NCBI GenBank assembly: GCA_964651535.1
Contig: CAZYYE010000002.1
Span: 124,001-188,000 of the forward strand
Direction of reading: 5' to 3'
Length of the DNA stretch: 64,000 nucleotides
Origin: Terrimesophilobacter sp964651535
Lineage (GTDB): Bacteria; Actinomycetota; Actinomycetes; Actinomycetales; Microbacteriaceae
In this document: piece after piece, positions 58,704-64,000 of the stretch
Layout of the letters: each line of letters opens with the position of its first letter
Numbering within the stretch: the stretch's first letter is position 1
The notes under the pieces: model-generated
The model's input: the letters and a program-made list of their open reading frames with translations, nothing else
Database searches by the model: none
Told to the model about the DNA's origin: nothing
Program-made: the position numbers and the translations under genes

Positions 58704-58718
58704 CCCCCCAAACGGGGG
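58704..58718 (-). promoter_or_regulatory. C6-AAAC-G5 motif, copy 2
   Basis: CCCCCCAAACGGGGG (plus-strand reading), 43 bp upstream of the 54-residue membrane-protein gene. It is part of the larger palindrome GACCCCC...GGGGGTC and could also serve as the zwf terminator, but no T-run follows. Confidence 0.5.
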
Positions 58719-58789
58719 TCTTGCAGGATACATCCAGCTATTCCACAGCTAAATGCCGGGAACTACCAACCCACCGGAACCGCGACGAA

Positions 58790-60169
58790 TCAGCGCAAAC
58801 TGCGCCGCCAGGATGCGGGACCGCCCGACCCGGCCGGATACGTATCGAGCGTGACCGCGTCCCGCTTCCATGCGGCGAGAACGGGTTCCACAATGCGCCA
58901 GCACTCCTCGATCTCGTCCGCGCGAACCGACAGAGTCGGGTCATTGGAAAGCATCCCGGAGAGAACCTCGCCGTAGGGTTCGAGTTCTCCGGCGCCGAAC
59001 TCGGTGCTCAGCACAACCCGGTCGATCGTGAAAGGGTCGCCCTGTCCGTTGATGTTCAAGTCCAGACGGATATCGTCCGGGCTCAGCGAAATACGCAGCG
59101 CCGCCGGACCCGGCATTCCGGCGAATCCCGTCGGCAGGTGCGGGACATCCTTGAACGTGACGATGATTTCCTTGCGCTGGGCCGCAAGCGCCTTCCCGGA
59201 TCGAAGTGTGAACGGGACGCCGGCCCACCGCCAGTTGTTCACGGAGAGGACGACTTCGGCAAGGGTCTCCGTGCGGTTCCTCGCATCGACTCCCTCCTCG
59301 CGAATGTAGGACGGCAGCTTTCGGCCCTTCACCGTGCCTGCCGTGTACCTCGCGCGGCGGCTGGCATCTGCGGCCCGCCCACCGAACACGCTCGTCGCCC
59401 TCAGCACCTGGGCCATGGAGCCCCGCAGGTCCTCGGCCCCGACGCTGGATGGCGCCTCCATCGCGACGAGCGCCATGACGAGCAGGAGGTGGCTTTGAAT
59501 CATGTCGACGAGCGCGCCGGCGCGGTCGTAATAGCCCGCGCGCCCCTCAAGCCCGAGCTGTTCGTCGAACACGATCTCCACGCTCTCGATGTTGTTGGAA
59601 TTCCACACCGGCTCGAGGATGCGGTTGGCGAACCGCAGTCCCAGGAGATTGAGAACCGTCGACTTTCCCAGGAAGTGATCGACGCGGTGAATCTGCTGCT
59701 CGGGGATGATTTTCACGAGCTGCCGGTTGAGCGCCGCTGCGCTCGCAAGGTCGGTTCCGAAGGGTTTCTCCAGTCCGAACACCGTCCCATCGGGCAGGTC
59801 GACTTTCGCCAGGGCCCTGCACGCGGCGATCGTGACGCGCGGAGGGAGAGCGAAATAGAACGCGGGCGTCCCCGTGCAGCGGGCGAGAATTGCTTCGAGA
59901 TCCGCGTGGCTCGTGACATCCGCCCTGTGGTACTCCGACTTCGCGGCAAGGGCCCGCGCCGTCGCGCCCGTCGCTCCGCTCGAAGCGAAGGATTTTTCGA
60001 CGCGTGAGCGCCACGCCGCATTTGACATGGCGCCCTGGCCCACTCCGAGCAGCGCAAAATCCTCGCTCCGCCCTGAGTCGACGAGTTGGCCGAGCCCCGG
60101 AAGAAGCAACCGTTTCGTGAGGTCCCCACCGGCGCCGAAGATGACAAGAGTTCCGATTTCTTTGGCCAT
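58790..60169 (-). CDS. zwf: Glucose-6-phosphate 1-dehydrogenase (zwf-like)
   Basis: 459-residue enzyme converting glucose-6-phosphate to 6-phosphogluconolactone with NADP+. The N-terminal nucleotide site is FGAGGDLTKR (11-20), the substrate motif RVDHFLGK (162-169, where RIDHYLGK is usual) and EKPFG (134-138). The Tyr-to-Phe change and the absence of opcA or pentose-phosphate genes nearby suggest a secondary copy. ATG 60169 is 6 nt after TACCCT (leaderless). Divergent from a GH15 gene over 38 bp. Confidence 0.9.
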   Translation of the reverse strand: MAKEIGTLVIFGAGGDLTKRLLLPGLGQLVDSGRSEDFALLGVGQGAMSNAAWRSRVEKSFASSGATGATARALAAKSEYHRADVTSHADLEAILARCTGTPAFYFALPPRVTIAACRALAKVDLPDGTVFGLEKPFGTDLASAAALNRQLVKIIPEQQIHRVDHFLGKSTVLNLLGLRFANRILEPVWNSNNIESVEIVFDEQLGLEGRAGYYDRAGALVDMIQSHLLLVMALVAMEAPSSVGAEDLRGSMAQVLRATSVFGGRAADASRRARYTAGTVKGRKLPSYIREEGVDARNRTETLAEVVLSVNNWRWAGVPFTLRSGKALAAQRKEIIVTFKDVPHLPTGFAGMPGPAALRISLSPDDIRLDLNINGQGDPFTIDRVVLSTEFGAGELEPYGEVLSGMLSNDPTLSVRADEIEECWRIVEPVLAAWKRDAVTLDTYPAGSGGPASWRRSLR

Positions 60170-60181
60170 CCGCCAAGGGTA
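60170..60181 (-). promoter_or_regulatory. zwf leaderless promoter (-10 box)
   Basis: TACCCT at 60181-60176, six bases, then ATG 60169. The same hexamer and spacing serve pabC. Confidence 0.55.
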
Positions 60182-60207
60182 ACCCCGGTGGCTGATGACA
60201 AGATGGA

Positions 60208-61989
60208 ATGATGCCACTGGATATCGAGGACTACGCCATGATCGGCGATTGCCATACCGCCGCCCTCGTAGGGCGCGACGGCAGCATCGACTGGTTGTGC
60301 CTTCCACGGTTCGACTCCGCATCGACATTCGGCGCACTTCTGGGCACCGAGGACCATGGCCGATGGCTCCTCGCTCCCGCAGAGCCGATTGTCGAATCGA
60401 GCCGGCGGTACCTCGGATCGACCTTCAACCTGGTCACCCGCTGGATCACCGAGACAGGCGAAGTCGAGGTCATGGATCTCATGCCGCACGGAGACCGGCG
60501 CGCCGATTTGATCCGGCGAGTCCGCGGCATCCGGGGCACGGTTGCTATGCGGCAGGAATTGCGCATTCGCTTCGGCTATGCGGACGCGATGCCGTGGGTG
60601 CGCCAAATCAAGGAGAAAGCGGGACACGGCATCATCGCCGTCGCCGGACCGGATGCAGTCGTCGTCCGGGGCCCGAAACTGACGGCCGCGGACCACGCGC
60701 ACGTCTCGGAATTTTCCATATCGGAGGGCGAGACCGTTGACATCTCCCTCACGTGGTATCCCTCGCACCGTCTCGTTCCAGCGGCGCCGGACATCGACGC
60801 CGCAATCGCCAGGACGACGGCGTGGTGGACTGACTGGGCCGCTTCGTGCACGAAAGGACAGGATCGATACGAGGACGCGGCGATGCGATCCCTCCTCGTA
60901 CTTCGGGCACTCACCCACGAGGACACGGGCGGCATTGTGGCCGCGGCGACAACGAGCCTGCCCGAGCAATGGGGCGGCGTTCGCAACTGGGACTACAGGT
61001 TCGTGTGGCTGCGGGATGCATCTTCGACCCTGGATGCCCTTCTGGGAAGAGGATTTCACAGCGAAGCCGCGACGTGGCGCCGCTGGTTGCTGCGCGCGAT
61101 CGCCGGCGACCCCGGCGACGTGCAGATCATGTATGGTCTCAGCGGCGAGCGGGAACTCACGGAGACCACGATCGACAGCCTGCCCGGGTATCGCGGCGCT
61201 TCGCCCGTGCGGAAAGGCAATGGGGCGTTCACGCAGTATCAGGGCGACATTTTCGGCGAGACGATGCTCGCGCTCGCCAAGGCGCGCGACCTCGGAGTCG
61301 AGGAGGATGAGTTCTCCTGGCCTCTCCAGCGCGCGATACTCAGTTTCGTCGAAGAGAATTGGCAACGGCTCGATCATGGAATGTGGGAGATGCGCGGCCC
61401 ACGCCAGGCGTTCACGCACTCGCGCGCGATGCTATGGGCGGCCCTGGATTGCGGGGTCCGCGGCGTTCGCGACCACGGGCTCGACGGTCCGATCGAGAAG
61501 TGGGAGCTGCTGCGCGACGAAATCAGAGACGACATAGAAATCCGTGGATTCGACAGCAAGCGCAACACGTACACGCAGTATTTCGGAAGCCGGGCGGTGG
61601 ATGCGACCTTGCTCCAGCTCCCCCAGATCGGATACCTCGCGTATGACGATCCTCGAATGCTCGGGACCGTTGAGGCGATCGAGAACGACCTGCTCGTCGA
61701 CGGATTGCTTCTCAGGTATCGCACCGACCACTCCGACGACGGCTTGCCTCCGGGAGAACACCCATTCCTGGCCTGCTCATTCTGGCTCGTGGAACAGTAC
61801 GCGCACACGGGCCGGCTGGACGAAGCCATCGCCCTCATGGATCGACTCGTCGGATTCTGCAACGATGTCGGTCTGCTCGCGGAAGAATACGATGTGGACG
61901 CCGGACACCATGTCGGCAATACGCCTCAGGCGCTGTCCCACCTCGGTCTCGTGCGCGCTGCGGATGCGCTCTCGGCGGCAATACGGTGA
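60208..61989 (+). CDS. Glycoside hydrolase family 15 protein (glucoamylase/trehalase-like)
   Basis: 593-residue intracellular GH15 enzyme. The N-terminal domain begins DIEDYAMIGDCHTAALVGRDG, the actinobacterial GH15 signature. The (alpha/alpha)6 catalytic domain contains WGGVRNWDYRFVWLRDAS, and the expected catalytic Glu residues lie in the WEMRGPRQAFTHSRAM and CSFWLVEQYA regions. Homologues act as trehalases or glucoamylases. No signal peptide. ATG 60208 or 60211. Divergent from zwf, which would oxidise the released glucose after phosphorylation. Overlaps the next gene by GTGA. Confidence 0.92.
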   Translation: MMPLDIEDYAMIGDCHTAALVGRDGSIDWLCLPRFDSASTFGALLGTEDHGRWLLAPAEPIVESSRRYLGSTFNLVTRWITETGEVEVMDLMPHGDRRADLIRRVRGIRGTVAMRQELRIRFGYADAMPWVRQIKEKAGHGIIAVAGPDAVVVRGPKLTAADHAHVSEFSISEGETVDISLTWYPSHRLVPAAPDIDAAIARTTAWWTDWAASCTKGQDRYEDAAMRSLLVLRALTHEDTGGIVAAATTSLPEQWGGVRNWDYRFVWLRDASSTLDALLGRGFHSEAATWRRWLLRAIAGDPGDVQIMYGLSGERELTETTIDSLPGYRGASPVRKGNGAFTQYQGDIFGETMLALAKARDLGVEEDEFSWPLQRAILSFVEENWQRLDHGMWEMRGPRQAFTHSRAMLWAALDCGVRGVRDHGLDGPIEKWELLRDEIRDDIEIRGFDSKRNTYTQYFGSRAVDATLLQLPQIGYLAYDDPRMLGTVEAIENDLLVDGLLLRYRTDHSDDGLPPGEHPFLACSFWLVEQYAHTGRLDEAIALMDRLVGFCNDVGLLAEEYDVDAGHHVGNTPQALSHLGLVRAADALSAAIR

Positions 61990-63071
61990 GTGTGGCGTCC
62001 GATCGCCGCCTGGTTCGCGCTCGCCTGGCCTCACAGGGAATCTCGGCGGCGACCGATTCGAACCCCGCCGACATCGTCCGGCGGATGACGGCGATGCAGG
62101 CGCAGGATGTCCCGAGCGCGACCTGGTCGATTGGCCTCAGGAATCCGAATCTTTCGCTCGCGGACGTGAACGAAGCGTTCGCCGAGGGTTCCATCGTGCG
62201 CTCCTGGCAGATGCGGGGAACGCTCCACGTTGTCGCGCCCGAGGATCTTCGCTGGATCCTTGCCGTTACCCGCGAACGGTCGGTTCGGGGCTCGCTCGCG
62301 CGTCGAACGGCCCTGGGCCTCAGCGAATTAGACCTGGAGCGCGCCCGAACCGCCGCACTCACGGCGCTCTCCGGCGGGCGCGCCCTCCCCAGAACACAGT
62401 TGTACCGCGCCTTCGATGACGCCGGCGTAGTCACGGCGGGCCAGCGCGGCTACCACATCCTGTGGTTTCTTTCGGTGACCGGCACCCTCGTTCTCGGCCC
62501 GCCATCCGGGACGACGCAGACTTTCGCGCTCCTCGACGAATGGGCGCCCGAACAGCGAAAGCTCGAGCACGACGAAGCACTGTGCGAATTCGTGCTCCGC
62601 TACTTCAACAGCCACGGGCCAGCAAGCATCCATGATTTCGCGTGGTGGTCCTCGACGACCCTCACAGAGGCCAGGGCGGGTCTCGCTCTGGCCCGGCACG
62701 GGCTCGACTCGGTGGACCGCGACGGAGAGAAGCTGTATTTTGCCGCAGGCACGAATCTGAATTTGCCCCGGGACGGCGTGCGGCTGCTTCCCGGATTCGA
62801 CGAGTACCTGCTCGGGTATCGCAATCGAACGCCGCAGCTTCCCGCGAATCGTGCGGACGACATCGTGCCGGGAGGCAACGGAGTGTTTTGGGGAACCGTC
62901 GTGGACGACGGCATGGTCGTCGGGTCGTGGAAACGCGCGCATTCGAGATCCGGCGTCTCACCCGCCATTCGGATGTTCTCGTCGACGAGCGCTCGAATGG
63001 AGCGCGGCATCTCGCAGGCGCGGCGCGACTACTCGGAGTACGTCAACGGCGCGCACGACCGAGGTCGTTGA
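61986..63071 (+). CDS. Winged-helix DNA-binding (HTH_42/AlkZ-like) protein
   Basis: 361-residue protein of the AlkZ/YcaQ superfamily, some members of which are DNA glycosylases that unhook bulky or cross-linked bases. The conserved Q-x-Q is present (Gln38-Ala-Gln40), and SWQMRGTLHVVAPEDLRWIL and LLPGFDEYLLGYRNR are family landmarks. Repair activity is inferred from family only. GTG 61986 overlaps the GH15 stop by GTGA, so the two are translated in series despite unrelated roles. Confidence 0.87.
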   Translation: MSVASDRRLVRARLASQGISAATDSNPADIVRRMTAMQAQDVPSATWSIGLRNPNLSLADVNEAFAEGSIVRSWQMRGTLHVVAPEDLRWILAVTRERSVRGSLARRTALGLSELDLERARTAALTALSGGRALPRTQLYRAFDDAGVVTAGQRGYHILWFLSVTGTLVLGPPSGTTQTFALLDEWAPEQRKLEHDEALCEFVLRYFNSHGPASIHDFAWWSSTTLTEARAGLALARHGLDSVDRDGEKLYFAAGTNLNLPRDGVRLLPGFDEYLLGYRNRTPQLPANRADDIVPGGNGVFWGTVVDDGMVVGSWKRAHSRSGVSPAIRMFSSTSARMERGISQARRDYSEYVNGAHDRGR

Positions 63072-63116
63072 TCGAAGCCGACAGGTACGGTATCGTTCAA
63101 CTGCGCGCTGGCGTGC

Positions 63117-63130
63117 CCCCCCAAACAGGG
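63117..63130 (+). promoter_or_regulatory. C6-AAAC-AGGG motif, copy 3
   Basis: CCCCCCAAACAGGG, 70 bp upstream of the small membrane-protein gene at 63201 and in the same orientation. It shares its core with the copies at 56490 and 58704. Confidence 0.5.
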
Positions 63131-63200
63131 TTCGCCACTGGGCACGGTTTCTGTTACCCGAACGGAAGCTTCTTCACACCCCCGGAAGGAACAACCAGCA

Positions 63201-63545
63201 ATGATTGCTGAGTTGAGCATCGCGCCCGTTTCCGGCGCCATCATCCCCCTGCCTTTCATCGTGACGCTTGCGCTCGCCGTTGCCGTACTGATCGGCATCG
63301 GCATTGCCGTCCGCAGACTTCGTGCGGCGGGCAATCTCACGATGGCGACCGCATCCACGAGCGCGGCAGCAGCTTCGTTCGTTGTCGCCGCGACTATGCT
63401 CGCGGTGGTCGCAACGGGAACCGTGTCGCCCGCGAGCGCCGCACGGGCGATTTCCCCCTCGGTGCCGGACACGGTCGCCACGCAGGATGGATTCCAGCCG
63501 ATCGTGATCGAAGATCTCGAGGGATACCAGCTCCCCACGAAGTAG
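63201..63545 (+). CDS. Small membrane protein, function unknown
   Basis: 114 residues. Two hydrophobic spans (about 15-37 and 53-75), the second followed by an Ala/Ser-rich stretch (SPASAARA) and a polar tail ending in EDLEGYQLPTK, which would lie outside if the N-terminus is outside. GAAGGA lies 8 nt upstream of ATG 63201. No family recognised. Its upstream region carries the C-rich motif copy 3. Confidence 0.65.
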   Translation: MIAELSIAPVSGAIIPLPFIVTLALAVAVLIGIGIAVRRLRAAGNLTMATASTSAAAASFVVAATMLAVVATGTVSPASAARAISPSVPDTVATQDGFQPIVIEDLEGYQLPTK

Positions 63546-63582
63546 AGTTCGGCGGCCGCGGCAACCGGCGTACTGTGTTGGC

Positions 63583-64000
63583 ATGCGAGCCGTGACGATT
63601 CCCGCCCCCGGCGGCCCCGATGTCCTCCGCGTGGAAGACCGCCCGGATCCGGCACCCGGCCGAAGCGACGTGGTGATTTCGGTCGCCGCCGCCGGGGTGA
63701 ACCGAGCCGACCTCCATCAGCGCGAGGGCAACTATCCGCCGCCCGACAGGTCGCCGGACTGGCCGGGCTTGGAGGTATCAGGAACCATCGCGGCGGTGGG
63801 CGATGCCGTCGCGGACTGGAAACCGGGCGATCGGGTGTGCGCTCTTCTGCCCGGCGGCGGCTACGCTGAGCTCGCCGCGGTACCGGCCGGGCTCGTGTTG
63901 CCCGTGCCGGAAGTTGTCGACCTGACAGATGCCGCAGGGCTCCCCGAGGCGATGTGCACCGTCTGGTCGACCGTGTTCATGAGCGCTGACCTGCGCTCCG
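63583..64000 (+). CDS. NAD(P)H:quinone oxidoreductase, MDR superfamily (partial, 3' end off the window)
   Basis: The frame starts at ATG 63583 and runs off the right edge; 139 residues are visible. The sequence is that of zinc-independent quinone oxidoreductases of the medium-chain dehydrogenase superfamily: AAGVNRADLHQREGNYPPP, PGLEVSGTIAAVGDAV, KPGDRVCALLPGGGYAELA and GLPEAMCTVWSTVF. The NADPH-binding domain lies beyond the window. Confidence 0.9.
   Translation, partial: MRAVTIPAPGGPDVLRVEDRPDPAPGRSDVVISVAAAGVNRADLHQREGNYPPPDRSPDWPGLEVSGTIAAVGDAVADWKPGDRVCALLPGGGYAELAAVPAGLVLPVPEVVDLTDAAGLPEAMCTVWSTVFMSADLRS

Overview
The window is high-G+C DNA from an actinobacterium, most likely of the family Microbacteriaceae. 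This rests on gene content and order (leuS-comEA-comEC-holA-rpsT-lepA-hemW-hrcA-dnaJ-rsmE-HIT-phoH-ybeY-corC-era, then leuA-recO-uppS-glyS-dusB-dgt-dnaG), on CsoR-type copper control and on many start codons placed 6-7 nt after a TANNNT -10 box (leaderless mRNAs). It is draft sequence: a 100-N scaffold gap lies at 23376-23475 and genes run off both ends. No rRNA operon, insertion sequence, prophage or CRISPR array is visible. No gene-free stretch exceeds about 300 bp.

Left edge (1-4147): a copper operon on the minus strand (csoR, copZ-like chaperone, copA) followed by a truncated gene with a PD-(D/E)XK nuclease-like pattern. A CsoR operator lies in the divergent promoter shared with an AAA_28-type NTPase. 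A terminator and tRNA-Asn follow.

4216-12575 (minus): one seven-gene, translationally coupled operon: peptide/opine-type ABC importer (binding protein, two permeases, a double ATPase, an extra degenerate ATPase), a D-2-hydroxyacid dehydrogenase and a beta-propeller lactonase. It looks like an uptake plus catabolic unit.

12760-50863 (mostly minus): the conserved housekeeping block covering replication priming, dNTP hydrolysis, tRNA modification and charging, cell-wall lipid carrier, DNA repair, leucine synthesis, ribosome biogenesis, heat shock, haem, natural-transformation proteins and ribosomal protein S20. Lineage-specific genes interrupt it on the plus strand: a 550-aa membrane protein, a flavin-binding protein, a lipoprotein, a lipoprotein trypsin-like protease and two DUF4870 proteins. 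The minus strand adds a miniature LuxR/LAL regulator. Two points here deserve attention: recO ends in an in-frame array of 39-bp palindromic repeats, and leuA has a leaderless Leu-rich leader peptide with a competing-hairpin leader.

50875-64000 (mixed): folate genes pabB and pabC diverge from an 11-bp intergenic region with overlapping leaderless promoters. A DedA protein, an osmoprotectant importer, a TetR regulator, an App1 phosphatase, a siderophore-interacting flavoprotein, a 54-aa membrane protein, zwf-like G6PD, a GH15 glucoamylase/trehalase, an AlkZ-like winged-helix protein, an unknown membrane protein and a truncated quinone oxidoreductase follow. A C6-AA(A/C)C-(A/G)GGG motif recurs in three promoter regions of this segment.
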